Below, in pieces: positions 11,031 through 22,075 of a stretch of DNA of 64,000 bases (position 1 is its first letter; every line of letters begins with the position of its first letter). The stretch is taken from assembly GCA_008729055.1 (NCBI GenBank), contig SDUX01000010.1:806001-870000 (forward strand), in the 5' to 3' direction. This DNA is from Pyropia haitanensis (Eukaryota; Rhodophyta; Bangiophyceae; Bangiales; Bangiaceae). The notes beneath the pieces are model-generated. The model ran no database searches, was not told where the DNA came from, and saw nothing but the letters and a program-made list of their open reading frames with translations. Position numbers and translations under genes: made by a program.

Positions 11031-12038
11031 GTGACAGAGGGGGGGGGAGGGGGGGGGGGGGTGTCGGGTTGGGATGGGCGCCGCCCCGGTGGCGGCTGAG
11101 GGGAGGGGGGGGGGGGGAGGTGGTTATGGGGGGGGCATTGGCGGAGGCAGTGACGACGGGAGACGGGCGCCGGCGGCAGGGTCCATCGCGGCTGTTGAGT
11201 AAGCAACGGGGTGGCGGCGAGCCGCTGCAGGCGGTGGGCGGTGGCTGTTCTCTTTTTTTGTTTTGTTGTGCGTGCTTTTTTTTTTGGTGCCGGTCCCGGC
11301 AGGCGAACCGACGGGCGGAGCGGCGGCGGTGTCTGGGCGCCACCGGCGACGGCGGTGCCACTGGCGGCGGTACAGTGGGCGTGGCGGTGGCCGCGACGAT
11401 GGTGGCGGCAGGCGGCAGCGGCAGCCGCGGCGGGCGGCAGCGGCCGCCGCGGCCGTGGCGGCGGCGGCGGTGGCGGCGGCACGCCGCCGGGTGCGGCCCG
11501 CGTCGGCGGTTGGTGTGTGGGTGGCGGCCGCGGCCGGTGGGCGCCGCCGCCGGCGGCGGCGGGTCATGGGCGGCGGCGGCGGGCGGGGCGGCGCCGCCGG
11601 TGGGTGCCACCGCCGTGCGCGCGGTGGACCCCTCCCGCCGCCCCCGCCGGCGGCCGTCCCCCCGTTTCCCACCACGGTGCCGCCGCGGCCCGCGCCCTGA
11701 CGACCGGCACGGCAGGCAGGCAGCGGCGGCGGCAGTAGCGTCTACTGGGGGGAGGGCGACGAGGTGGAGGGCGGGGGGGGGGGGGGGGCGGGGGGGGTGG
11801 AGGTTGGTGCGGCGGCGCCCGCGAGTGGCGGCGCGCCCCCCCCCCCCTGGTCTCCGTCGGGTCGATTTTTTTTTTTTTTGTCCCTCTGGGTCGCCGCGTG
11901 TCCGCTGGGGGTGCAGCTGCGCAGCGACGCGGCCAGCGCGGCTCGGGCGTGGGCGGATCCACACGGTCCAGGGCCTCCCGCGGGGAGAGACGGCGCCGGC
12001 AGGCGGGACGGCGCCCGCCGCTTCCCCGCCCCACCGCC
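11031..12038. other. Low-complexity GC-rich region with a candidate intron
   Basis: Long G runs (11041-11060, 11103-11118, 11771-11788), T tracts at about 11247-11285 and 11867-11880, and GCC/GGC-rich sequence. The stretch 11027-11302 has the form of a GT-AG intron. No independent gene is supported. Confidence 0.35.
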
Positions 12039-12767
12039 GCGCTGCGCGGTCAAACCCGTGACCCCGCCGTGGCGGGTGAAGGGCCTCAGAGAGGCCGTGG
12101 GGCGAGTGCTGTGCCGCACGCAGCCGCGCAGGGAGTGCAGTTTTAGCACTCCAATGATCGCGATTTGTGCGAAACCGTGCAGTCTAGCACCCGACAGCGG
12201 TCGGACGCCTCGGCCCTCACCGTGGGCTTGTGAAATAATTTGGGTCATGAATTCGTTCAAGTCACCTGCTGTTGTTGGCGGGGGCGCGATCTGGAGGCCG
12301 GGGGCTGTGGACAGTTGGACTGAGGTCGCATCGGCCGCACTCAAATACCGCTATGAGAGCCCCAAGTCGGGGTCCGTCCTCCCAAGTCCCGTCTCGCGGC
12401 TGTGTGCCGACGTGGGACGATCGCGGCCGGGAGTGCTAAACTTGCACTGTTTGCAAGACTCCACTGCACAAACTGCACGAAATCGTGCAGTGTTTGCGCC
12501 TTATAGCTCCCAATGTGGAGCCGCACTGTGTCCGGTGACCACGTCTTCGACGACCAGGTCGTCGTCCACCACCTCCATCAGTATGAGCAAAAAAAGCGCT
12601 TCGCACATTGTGCAAATTGACCTCTACGCGCGTGTGCGGCGGTGTACAAAAAAAAGGCGGTCCGTGGGGGCTCACGGGGCGATTCGCACGACCCCGCGCG
12701 GATTCGCACTCGCTCAGAGTGGCCCAAATCTGCTCTCGTCGGGATCACGGGTTTGACCGCGCAGCGC
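12039..12767. mobile_element. Foldback-type element II, related to element I
   Basis: The ends 12039-12061 and 12745-12767 are exact inverted repeats over 23 bp, beginning GCGCTGCGCGGTCAAACCCG. They share the GCGC start and the block GTCAAACCCG-Y-GA with element I. Internally, a motif with TTTTAGCACTCC at about 12140-12152 is matched on the other strand near 12430-12445, and short TGCAC/GTGCA palindromes are frequent. No protein is encoded; the core is AT-richer than the flanks. Best read as a second, diverged member of the same non-autonomous family. Confidence 0.5.
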
Positions 12768-13174
12768 CGCCGACCGCTGCGCACACACGCCGGCAACGGG
12801 GGTTTGAGCGGCCGGCGGTGGCACCGTACCGTACATCTGGGTGTACAACAGTATGTATGTACAACGCCAAAAAAATGGGCGCGTCGATCGTTTCCCGCCC
12901 AGCGGCGGCGGCGGAGCTCGGCTCCCGCCCCGCGCGGCGCACCGCGCCCGCCCGCCGACGGCGCGGCATTGACCGCGCGCCCGCCGACGGCGCGGCACCG
13001 CCCGCGCGCCCGCCGCGAGCGCCGTTGACCGCGCGGACGGCGGCCGCTGCGGCCGCCGCGCCGCGGCGCGCGCGCGTGTGGCCGGGTGCGCAGCCGCGGG
13101 GCTCTTCCCCCCCCCCTCCCCCCCCCCCCCCCACTCCCCCCCCGCGGTGGTCCGTCGAGGCTGCCTGGGGGAGG

Positions 13175-13422
13175 ATGGGGCTGTTGGGGTTTGGCCGCCG
13201 CGGCGGCGGCGGCGCCCCGCCGGCGGCGCCCGCCCCTCCCGACGCGGGCGCCACCGGCCCGCCGTTGCCGTCGCCGCCGCCGCCGTTGCCGCCGCCGCCG
13301 CCGCCGTTGCCGCCGCCGCCGCCGGCCGCGTCACCGCCGCCGGCCACGTCACCGCCGCCGTCGGGGGCGCCGCCGCCGCCGCCGCCGTCGTCGTCACCGC
13401 CACCACCGCTGGCGCCACCACT

Positions 13423-13457
<35 letters not shown>

Positions 13458-14355
13458 TGCCGCCGCCGCTGCCGCCGCCGCGGGTGGACGCAGAGCGGGT
13501 GGAGGAGGAGGAGCCGCGCCCGCTGTACAGCCTGCCGCCGCCGCCCAAGAGCTTTACGTTTGGGGGGCTCGGCTGGGGCTACGGCATTGGCTGGTACGTG
13601 TGGGGTGGTGGAGGGGGGGGGGGGGAGGGGGGCCGCGGCTGGAGGGTGAGGGCTGGGGTCGCGGCTGACGCGGGGGGGGGGGGCGAGTGGGGGGCGGGGG
13701 GGGGGTGGAGACAGGAGGGATGTCGAGGGTGCGGCGAGTGCGGCGACGGCGGCTGTGCCGCGGGTGGTGGCGTCCGATGCTGCCCGCTCACCTGCTCCTG
13801 TGCGGTGATGCTCACGCGCTGGCTCCCTGTTTTTTTTGTGACCCCGTGTCCATGCTCTGAGTGGCCGTCCCCCCCCCCGCGTTCCCCCCTCCCCGCCGCC
13901 ATCTTTGTCGTCGCGTCATTCTCTCCGACACGGCTGCTCCTTGTCTCGTGTGTCCACGCACCTCGCTGTTGTGGTGGCGCCGCCCCCCCCCCCCCCCCGT
14001 CCCGCAGCTGCGTCGGCCCCTACTTTGGCACCGGCGTCGGCGTCAGCGCGGTCCCCCCCGCGGTGGTCTTTGGCGCCGGCGCGGGCGTCGGCGCGGTGTG
14101 TGGGGTGGGCTTTGGCGGCGGCGCCGTCGCGGGCAGCGGCGGCAGCGCGTACCTCCCCGTCGGCGTGTCGTCGGCGTTTTTCTACGCCCCGCGGCTGGCG
14201 TGGGTGGAGGCGCTCTCCCGGCGGCTCGCCGCCGCCCGCCGCCGCCGCCGCCGCCTCCGTGTGCGCGCGGCGGGGACGGCGGCGGCAGAGGCGGCCGACG
14301 GTGACGCCGCCGCCGCCGCCGGCGAGCCGGCCGACGCGGCGGCGGCGGCGGCGGC

Positions 14356-14387
<32 letters not shown>

Positions 14388-14685
14388 GCGGCCGCGCCTG
14401 GCTCCGCACCCGCTGGTCTGCCGCCGCCGCCGCCGCGCGGTCGCGGCGGCAAGCGGCCGTCCCCCCGGTCGACGCGCCCCCCCCGCCGCCGCTGATTCCC
14501 CCCACGCCGGCGGCGGGGGTGCCCGCTGCCGTGGGCGGCGTGGCCGCCCCGTCGGCCGCCGCCGCCGCCGCTGCGGCCGCGGCCGCGGAGGACGAGGCCG
14601 CCCACCTAGACGCCCTCCGCGCGGAAGCGGACGCGGCACGGTCGCGCCTCGCCGCCGCCACCGCCGCCGCCCGCCAGCGGCGGCG

Positions 14686-14753
<68 letters not shown>

Positions 14754-15055
14754 TGCCGCAGCAGCAGCAGCAACAGCAGCTGCCGCAGCAGCAGCAGCAA
14801 CAGCAGCTGCCGCAGCATGACCGTGCGGGGGCACCCCCGGCGCGAGTGTGGACGCGGCCTCTCCTGGACGGCCCCCCGGGGGCGCCGCCGTCGGTGGTGC
14901 GGCCGTGGTGGGCGGGCGGGCGCTGGGGAAGGGGGGGGCGGGACGACCCCTGGTGGTGCCGCCCGTTTTTTGGCGGCGCGCCGCCGGTGGTGGGCCGGTG
15001 GCCGGGCGCGCCGGCCGCCGCCGCCGTCGGTGCCGCCGCCGCCAACGCCCCGTGA
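13175..15055 (+). CDS. Glycine-rich membrane-associated protein (TGD5-like) with Pro-rich and polyQ tails, one intron
   Basis: Two exons, 13175-13593 and 14008-15055; the intron begins GTACGTGTGG and ends in a long C tract plus CCCGCAG, and the junction (TG|C) keeps the frame, giving 488 aa. Residues about 10-105 are Pro-rich. At the junction lies a glycine-zipper-like block (KSFTFGGLGWGYGIG, then VGPYFGTGVGVSAV, VVFGAGAGVGAVCGVGFGGG). Such alternating Gly/hydrophobic blocks resemble plant TGD5 and related small chloroplast-envelope proteins involved in lipid transfer; this is similarity by eye, not proof. After it come a basic helical segment, Ala-rich linkers, a coiled-coil-like stretch and polyQ interrupted by LPQ. 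The protein is much longer than TGD5 (about 90 aa). The start chosen is the first ATG before the Gly block in frame; membrane attachment is inferred. Confidence 0.55.
14688..14815 (+). repeat. CAG trinucleotide tract with 24-bp higher-order repeat (polyQ)
   Basis: About 21 consecutive CAG/CAA codons are followed by three 24-bp units, each a CTGCCG plus six CAG/CAA codons, encoding LPQQQQQQ. The tract is in frame inside the glycine-rich protein gene. Confidence 0.85.
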
Positions 15056-15620
15056 CGCGTAGGGACGGCCTTTTGGTGGAGGGGGGCGGCTGCCCACCTC
15101 CCCAGTGGCGGTTGTCCCCTCGCTCCGCGCGCGCGGGGATAGCATTGGGGGTGTGGGGGGGAGCGGGGGTGCGCCGCTGGCGCGGTCGCTACCCGCGGGG
15201 GTCCCCGCGGTGGCGCCGCGGTGTGGGCGGAGCGGAGGTGGGGAGAGATGGACTGCCGAGTGTACGGAGACGGGTAGGCGTGCTGGTGGCGAGCGCACGG
15301 CGGGTGTCGTGCGCACCGCGCATCGTGTGCTCTGTGGTCCCTACCTTTTTTTTGTTGGTGCTTTGTTGCACAGAACGCAGCGGCCGTGTGGCAGCGCGCC
15401 ACGCCGTCGGCCGGGAAGTGGCGGCCGGTTTCTCGACCGTCGGCGTCGCCCCTATAGCTCCCGTCGCGGCGGGTCCTGCCCGCCCCGCCCGCGCGCGCCG
15501 CGCCCGCCCGCGGGACGCCACGGCGCCGCCGCCGCCCCGCGCTGGCCGCCCCGCGCCGACGCACGCGGTCCCCCCACCGCCCCCCCCCCCCCCTCCCCCC
15601 CCCCCCCCCCCTCTCCCCCC
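15056..15620. other. Convergent 3' intergenic region
   Basis: Lies between the ends of two convergent genes. A T8 tract is at 15345-15352 and a C-rich tract at 15565-15622. No gene seen. Confidence 0.4.
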
Positions 15621-16529
15621 TCAGTGCACCTCCGCCCCGTCCGGGAGCCCCTCACACACCACCCCCCCCGCGGCAGTCGCGAGCACCAGCCCGTCGACGC
15701 GGACCCCCCCCCCCACCACCCGCATCCCCGCCACCGCCTTGTCCCACACCTTGCCCGACAGCGCCTTGCCCGCCGCCGGCGCGCACGGCCGCCACTCGCC
15801 GGCGGCGGTGAGCAGGCCGACGCGGTCGCCCGCGGCAACGGCGGCGGCGGGTGGCGGCCGCACCACCGACACGGCCTCCTTCCCCCCCCCCCCCCCCCCC
15901 CCTCCCCCCCGTCCCCAGCCGACACGACGCTGCCCGCGAGGACCATCGCCTCGCTCGCCACGCCGCGCAGCTTGCGGGGCTTGAGGTTGGCAATCGTCAC
16001 GACGAGGCTGCCGCCCAGCGCCGCGGCCGCCACAAACGCGCGGAGGCCCGCGCACACCGTCCGCGGCGGCTCGTCCGGGCCGTACGACAGGGTCAGGACG
16101 TACAGCGCCTCGGCTTCGGGGTGGGGGGCGACGGCGGTGACCGCCGCGACGCGGAGGTCCGCCGCCAGCGCCGCCGCCGCGGCGGGCGGGAGGCCGCCGC
16201 CGGGGGGGGGGGGGACGCCGCCGCCTTGGCCGCCGCCTTGGCCGCCGCTTTGGCTTTTTTGGCCTCGGCGCGTGCCGCACGGGCGGCCGCCACGTCGCCC
16301 GCGGGGGGGGGGGCGCAGCTGGTGCCGCCGCCGCCGCTGGCGCCGCCGCCACCGCTGGCGCCGCCGCCGCCGCTGGCGCTGCCGCCGCCGCTGGCGCTGC
16401 CGCCGCCGCCGTCGCGCCGCCGGCCGACGACGCACCGGCTGCCGGCGCGGGGGCGGCCGCGGCGGCGGCCGGCGGCGGCGCCGTCTTCACCGATGCCGCG
16501 GCGGGTGTCGCGGAAGGGGTGACCACAGG

Positions 16530-16576
<47 letters not shown>

Positions 16577-16679
16577 GCGCGGGCGGGGGGGGGCCGCGCC
16601 GCCGCCGCGGCCGCCGCCGGGCAAGGCCGCCGCGACGGTGGCGGAGAGGGCGTCGACCTTGGCAATGAGGCCGTCCATG
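15621..16679 (-). CDS. EMAPII/Arc1p-type tRNA-binding domain protein, frame broken at four G runs
   Basis: Likely a tRNA-binding cofactor of aminoacyl-tRNA synthetases (AIMP1, Arc1p or TyrRS C-terminal type). The start MDGLIAKVDALSATVAAALP (ATG at 16679) leads into Ala/Pro repeats, a basic helix (ARAARAEAKKAKAAAKAAAK) and then the OB fold: LRVAAVTAVAPHPEAEALYV, SYGPDEPPRTVCAGLRAFV, VVTIANLKPRKLRGVASEAM and LAGSVVSAGDG, which match the family's HP-A-D/E-LYV, RTVxSGL and NLKPxKxRGxxSxxM signatures. The C-terminal part is VGLLTAAGEWRPCAP through GVVCEGLPDGAEVH. The frame changes at poly-G tracts near 16590, 16305, 16205 and 15882-15911; in every case a change of run length restores the frame. 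Domain identity is firm; the exact protein sequence is not. It is divergent from the pepsin-like gene, with 0.7 kb between the starts. Confidence 0.8.
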
Positions 16680-17387
16680 GCGTAGGAGGGCCGCGCGGAG
16701 GGGAGCGTGGGGGGGAGGAGAAACGGAGCAAAACCAACCGTAGGGTCAGGGGGCGGAAGGTGAGGGTCAGGGTGCGTCGGTGTGAGGGAGGGACGTGGGT
16801 TGTTGCCGACGGTGACTGCGGCCGCGGTGTCACGACGACGCGGATCAACGCCGTCGGGGTACCGGCAAGTACATACATGGACAGGCAGTACAGCCACGGA
16901 AATTGGCTTGCACAGCGGCGCCAGTGATTGCGTGGCGGCACACGGTGTCGGCATTTTGGTCACCACCGGTTGTGGGGGTCCCACCCACAACAACCCCCCG
17001 CCGGGCGTCGCCACGGCCCGTTGGCTTCACGAGGGGCCCGCCGCGGGACAGCCGCTTGGGTGTTTGTCGCGGCGTCTTCGTCCTGTAGGCAGCGCGACGG
17101 GCCGAGGCGCCATCCCTCTGCCCACGGGCACGCTCGCCGCCCCCCCCCTTTCCCACTTTCCGCGGGCCTCGTAGGCGGCGGCGGTGCCGCCGCGCAAGCG
17201 CGTGCTCGACGCCGTCGTGCGTTGCTCCGGCTGCTAACCACCGTACCCCACGACCACAATTTCGCGTCTTGTTTGTGGCGTGCCCTCGTTCGGTCCCTGT
17301 CGCTGGGGTTTTCCGTAGCGTACGCCGTATCTTCTTTTGGTGTTCTGGTTGCTTGCTATTTTTTGGCTGAGGCACGTTTCCTCCACC
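16680..17387. other. Divergent intergenic region, probable bidirectional promoter
   Basis: Separates the start codons of the tRNA-binding protein (minus) and pepsin-like protein (plus). Composition is less extreme than in neighbouring genes, with a T-rich patch just upstream of the plus start (17335-17365). No gene seen. Confidence 0.4.
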
Positions 17388-19411
17388 ATGGCCGCCGGTC
17401 GTCGCCCTCCCCGCTGGCGCTGGGCCACCGCCACTCCTTCCACTACCGCCGGCGTTGCTGCTGCCGCCGCCGCCGCTGTCGCCATCATCGTCGCCACGAT
17501 AACCACCGCCGCCGCCCCCGCCCGCGCCCACGCGCACCCACCGACCGGCTCGGTGCTCCTCACGGGCGGCGCACTGCACCCGCCGCTAGGCGTACCCGCC
17601 GCCATCGGCGGCACGGCCGTCACGCTGGGCCTGTCGTTGGGCTCCCCGCTCACCACCCTCCCGGCGGTGGACTGTGCCTCCTGCCCGACGGTGTCGACAG
17701 CGAGGGGCGGCCCCAACGGCCGGCACGACCTCTATGACCCGTCCCACCGGGCGCCGCACGGGGCCAAGGCGGGGGGGACGCCAGTGTCGTGCGCGGGCTG
17801 CCCGACGGGCACCTGCGGCGCGGCGCGCCGCGGGTGCCACTTCTCCATGCCCATGAGCGCCGCGGGCGACGCCGCCGTCGCGGGCGACGCCGCCGCCGCG
17901 GCGGCGGCCTCTGCCGCCGCCACCCCGGGCGGTTGGACCATGACGGGCGCCCTCTACACCGACGCGGTCGCGGTGGGCGGCGCCGTCGCGCCGTCGCTGA
18001 CGATTGGGGCGGTGTCGGCGGTCGCGCCGCGCGGCGCGGGGGGTGGCTGGGCGGGGAGCTTTGGCCTTGGCCTGCCCGCCGCGCCGACGCTGGGCACGGG
18101 CGGCAAGGCGCCGCCGGCGGCCGCCGCCGTCGCCGCCGCGGGCCGGGTGCGCCCGTTTTGGGAGGCGGTCGGCGCCGACGGGGACGCGCCGACCTTTTCC
18201 ATCTGCCTCGGCGACGACCCGGGCGCCGGCGAGCCGGTGGATGCCGAGGACGCGGCGGCCGCCGCGTCGCCGTCGCCGCTGCCCGCCGGCGGCAGCGGCG
18301 GGGTGCTGACCTTTGGCGTCCACCCGGCGGGCTCGTTTGTGCCGCTGAGCGAGCGCCCGTGGGCGGCCCACCGCACCGCCCCGCACACCGCGTGGGTGGT
18401 CGACGCCAACGCGGAGCTGACCGTCGGCGCCACGTCGCTGCTGCTCGAGGACCTCCGCCGCCTGTCCGTCTCGTACACGCACGCCGACACGCGGCTGCGG
18501 CCGTCCATCCACGCCGCCCTGGCGCGGGCGCTGGCCAAAGCGGCGTCCGGGGTGGCCGCGGGCGGCGCCGCCGCGCCCTTCAACGCCACCTTTCTCACCG
18601 CCGGCGGGTGCGCGGCGCTGGACCCCTCCGAGGTCGCCGCGCTGCCCGCCCTGGAAATCTCCGTCGCGGGCGTGCAGGAGCACCCGCGCGACGGGGAGGC
18701 GCCGCCGGGCACCGTCGTTGACGAGTCGCCGCCGCCGCCGCGCGCCGAGGTGCGCCTCCGCCTCACCCCAGACCAGTACGCGCCGGCCGTGACGGTCGAC
18801 GGGCGCGCCTACCGGTGCGGCGCGCTGGGCGTGCTCCCGCCGCCGCCGCCGCCGGCGGGTGGGGCAGGCGCCGCGGCGGTGCACCCAGACGCGGTGCCGC
18901 CGGATGTGGTGCTCGGCACCGTCGCGCTCCGCCGCTGGGCCGTGACGTTTGTGGCTCCCAAGGCGGGCGGGGTAGACGGTGGCGGCATTGCGTTTGCGCC
19001 GCGAGACCCGCCGGGCGGGACAGCGGGCGCGGGGGGGTGCCCCATCCGCGGCGCGCTGGCGCCCCGCCGCGGCGCGCCGGGCGCCGCCGCGGCGGGCGCG
19101 GCGGGCGCGGCGGCGGCGGCCGAGGCGGCGGCGGGCGCGTCGGCGGCCGGCGGCCACCGGCGGGCCATCGGCGGACGTGGCGTGGCGGTGGGGCTGGCGG
19201 CCGCGGCGGCCGCGGCGGCGGTCGTCGCGGCGGTCGTGGGCGGCGCCACCCGCTGGCGCGTCGCGGCGGCGGTGGCGCGCGCCGACGCGGCGACCGCGTC
19301 GGCGCGGCCGGCACTGGCGGCGGCGGGGGCGGGCGCGGGGGGGGTGCCAACGTGGGGGGGGGGGGAGAGGAGGAGGAGGAGCAGGCGCTGGTGATGCACG
19401 TCAAGGAGTGA
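17388..19411 (+). CDS. Pepsin-like (A1) membrane-anchored protein with degenerate active site
   Basis: An N-terminal signal anchor (about residues 21-42) precedes an A1 aspartic-protease-like fold. Recognisable blocks: GTAVTLGLSLGSPLTTLP with CASC (first active-site loop region), TMTGALYTDAVAVGG, GSFGLGLPAAPTLG, FSICLGDD followed by GGVLTFG, VVDANAELTVG (second loop) and VVLGTVALRRWAVTFVAP with IAFAP near the end of the fold. The usual first DTG is SLG (Ser83) and the second DSG/DTG is DAN (Asp339 kept, Gly replaced), so catalysis is doubtful. A C-terminal hydrophobic segment (AVGLAAAAAAAAVVAAVVGG) would anchor it with the fold outside the cytosol. At the G run 19356-19365 the frame most likely changes: the uncorrected frame stops at 19394, whereas the alternative gives EEEEEQALVMHVKE and ends at 19411. 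The start has a good context (CCACCATGG). Confidence 0.72.
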
Positions 19412-20947
19412 CGGGGGTGGGGAGGGAGCGGCGCGGTGTCGTGTGGCTTGCCCATAAAGATCGATGCTGTGGCGGGAGCTGGCACCACCGCCTGCTCCCC
19501 GCCCAGTAGCGGCGGCGCCTTCCCCGCCTCCTAGAACCTATCGACCGCCACCGCGCCGCGTGGGCTCAAGGGCTGGCACCGCCGTGGCAGCTCGTGCGAA
19601 AACAAAACAAAGAGACCCCAAGGAAAACAAAGAACAGGGGACGCCCACCGCCGCCGGCCGCGCGCACACGCGGCCGGCCACCGAGCACGGGGATGAACCG
19701 ATCGTGTAGACACGGCGACAGCGAGGTGGGCAGGGGCGGAGTGGAGGGGGGCCGCTGCCCGCGTAGCACGCCGGCGTGGGCCGGCAGAGGAGCGCGGCGC
19801 AGGAAAGAAAGAGATGGGCGGGTCCCCTCCCCCCCAACATCCTCTACTCCCTCCCCCTCGCCTCCCTCACCCCCCCTCAAGTCCCGAGCCATGGGCGTTG
19901 GGACTTGAGGGGGCGAGGGCGGTCCCCTTCCTTCCCCTCTGGCAGAAACCGCACCGTCCCCATACGCTGCGCAACCGCCAAGGGGAGTGCCGCGCCGGCC
20001 GCACCGTGCGCACACGGTGGACGACGGCGCCGCCAGTCGGGTGCCCGCCCGCGGCAGTCACCGCCCCACCGCCGCACGGCCAAAAAGGGGGAGCGGACAC
20101 CAGCGGGCGGCCGCTGGCGGCCAAACGCGGGCCGCGTGCACAGGCGCCGCCGCGGAGCAGACGGCGGCGGCGCCCTCCCCCCCACCCTCCTCCACGCCCA
20201 CCCCGCCACGCGCGTGGGACGGCCGCCGGCGCGGCGGCGGCCCCACCTCACCGGCACCGCCGCCAGGACAGACGCGGCGGTGACGGCGGCGGTGGCAGTG
20301 ACGGCGGCGGCGGCGATGGCGGCGGCGGCGGCGGTGGCGGCGGCGGCGGCGGTGACGGCGGCGGCGGTGACGGCGTTGGTGACAAGCCGCAGGGCGTCAG
20401 GGCAGCAGCGGCAGTGACCGGCGGCAGCGGCAGCGGCATCGATGATATCCTACAGGGTGTTGCGGCGGCGGCGGCAGCCGTCGCGGGCAGTCGCGCACGA
20501 TAACAGGGAGCACTGCAAGAAAGGGCAGGTGGGAGGGGGCGACAGCGGGTTGGGGGGACAAGCGGGAGACCAACAGCAACGGCCGCCCCCCCGCCGCATC
20601 GCCTCGCCATGGCCGACCCCCGCCCCCCCTGTCCGACTGCCCCTCGCACGCGGCCGACCCGCCCAACCGCTCGTCGCGCCCACCGGCGGCCGCCAGCCGC
20701 CGACAGTCGCGGTGCCACTCCCCTCCTTCCACGGACCGCAGGGGGGTCTCCCGTGCGGCACCTGCCGCCGTGGCGGCAGCCGCCGCCGCCACCGCCGCCT
20801 CACGCCGTGTCGACACGGCACACACACGAAACAGGCGCTCACCCTACCTATCTCCACCTCCCCCCCCCCCCCCCCCCACCCCCCTCCGCCATCCCCCCCC
20901 CCCTACTCGACACCCCCCTCCCCCCTTCCCCCCCCGAGTTGTCAGCC
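19412..20947. other. Region without a secure gene; GGCGGTGAC repeats
   Basis: Contains GGC/GGTGAC-rich imperfect repeats at 20270-20390 and C runs at 20859-20940. Two weak coding signals exist: a minus-strand ATG at 20610 opening a 120-aa frame that starts like an organelle-targeting leader (MARRCGGGAAVAVGLPLVPP), and a plus-strand end GIDDILQGVAAAAAAVAGSR before a stop at 20503. Neither has a domain or a confirmed boundary. Confidence 0.3.
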
Positions 20948-21685
20948 TCACCTCGCCCCCCCCGCGCCCGCCCCCGCCGGCGTCAGCCGCCGCCGCACGC
21001 GGAGGCCGTCCGTAAAGAACCACGAGCGGGGCCCCGGCGGCTGGCTGCTGCGACGGGGCGGGTCCCCCCCGGCGGGCGGCAGGTGAACAGCCACGTCCCC
21101 ATCCTCCGCTCCCGCCTCCGCCTCCGCCGCCGCCACCTCCGCCGCCGCCGCCTCTGCCAGCACCACCCCCCCGGCGGCCGCCGCGGGGTCGCCCGGTACG
21201 ACCAGGCCAAGGCCGACAGGCGGGAGTGGCACCGCCACCGCCGCGTCGACCGAACGCGGGAGCACCCCCAGCAGCGGCGGTGGCAGCTCAGCCACCGTCG
21301 CTGGCCCGCCGCCGACGCCGCCGTCGGCGCCGTCGCCCTCCAGCGGCGGCGGCACCGTCAAGGTGCCGCCGTCGCCACCACCACCAGCCGCGGCGGCGGC
21401 TGCCGCCGCCGCCGCAGCGGCAGCGGCAGCGGTGGTGCCAGCGGCGGCCGCGCCGGTGGCCGCCCCCGCCGCCGCCGGCGCGGCCGCCGCGCCCGGCGGC
21501 AGCGGCGGCGACGGCGCGACGCCCGGCGCGGCGGCGCCGGGCGCGGGTGGCGGCGGCCAGCCGAGGGCGCCGCGGAGGCCCGGCGGCCGTGCCTCGGGCG
21601 GCAGCAGCCCCACGTACGTGCCAGCGGCGGCGGTGGAGGTGACCGACGCCGCGGCGAGCGTCCGGACGTACGGGGAGATGACCAT
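20948..21685 (-). CDS. Ala/Gly/Pro-rich hypothetical protein
   Basis: The ATG at 21685 opens a 245-aa frame beginning MVISPYVRTLAAASVTSTAA followed by GTYVGLLPPEARPPGLRG, a less biased N-terminus than the flanking noise, then Ala/Gly repeats, a segment with PLPPVGLGLVVPGDP, an acidic Ala-rich helix (AEAAAAEVAAAEAEAGAEDG) and SWFFTDGLRVRRRL near the end. GAGGTGAGG at the stop resembles a 5' splice site, so there may be a further exon beyond the C-rich tract at 20859-20940. No family recognised; possibly organellar or membrane-associated, judged only by its N-terminus. Confidence 0.45.
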   Translation of the reverse strand: MVISPYVRTLAAASVTSTAAAGTYVGLLPPEARPPGLRGALGWPPPPAPGAAAPGVAPSPPLPPGAAAAPAAAGAATGAAAAGTTAAAAAAAAAAAAAAAGGGGDGGTLTVPPPLEGDGADGGVGGGPATVAELPPPLLGVLPRSVDAAVAVPLPPVGLGLVVPGDPAAAAGGVVLAEAAAAEVAAAEAEAGAEDGDVAVHLPPAGGDPPRRSSQPPGPRSWFFTDGLRVRRRLTPAGAGAGGAR

Positions 21686-22075
21686 CGTGAGCAAGGGGTC
21701 GGGGGCAGGAACAAGGGTGGGGTGGGGGGGGAGGACGGGGGGGGGGGGAGCGGGGCGATAATGAAAGGGAGGATGTCGAGAAGGGGGGAGGGGCCGAGGG
21801 GGAGGGGGGAGAAGTCGGGAGGTGTACCACGGCCGTCGAGGCCAACGGGGCCCGCGCCGAGCGCGACGGGCGCCGGTGACTAGACCGAGAGCACCAGACC
21901 GCTGCGGCCCGATGCTGCCAGCTCGGACGGCGGTTGGGGGCGGGGGAAGGCCAGAAGGAGCCACGCTGTCAGCGCACGGTGTGTGGCGGCGGGTTGCTGT
22001 GATTTGACGCGGCCGCCTCCCAATACGGGCCTGTCTGGTAGGGAGTCGGCTCCGCCTCTGGTACGGTACAAATAC

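Noticed and set aside
20248..20610. Minus-strand 120-aa frame with leader-like start
   Set aside because: The N-terminus is suggestive, but the rest is Pro-rich repeat translation and no downstream exon could be identified.
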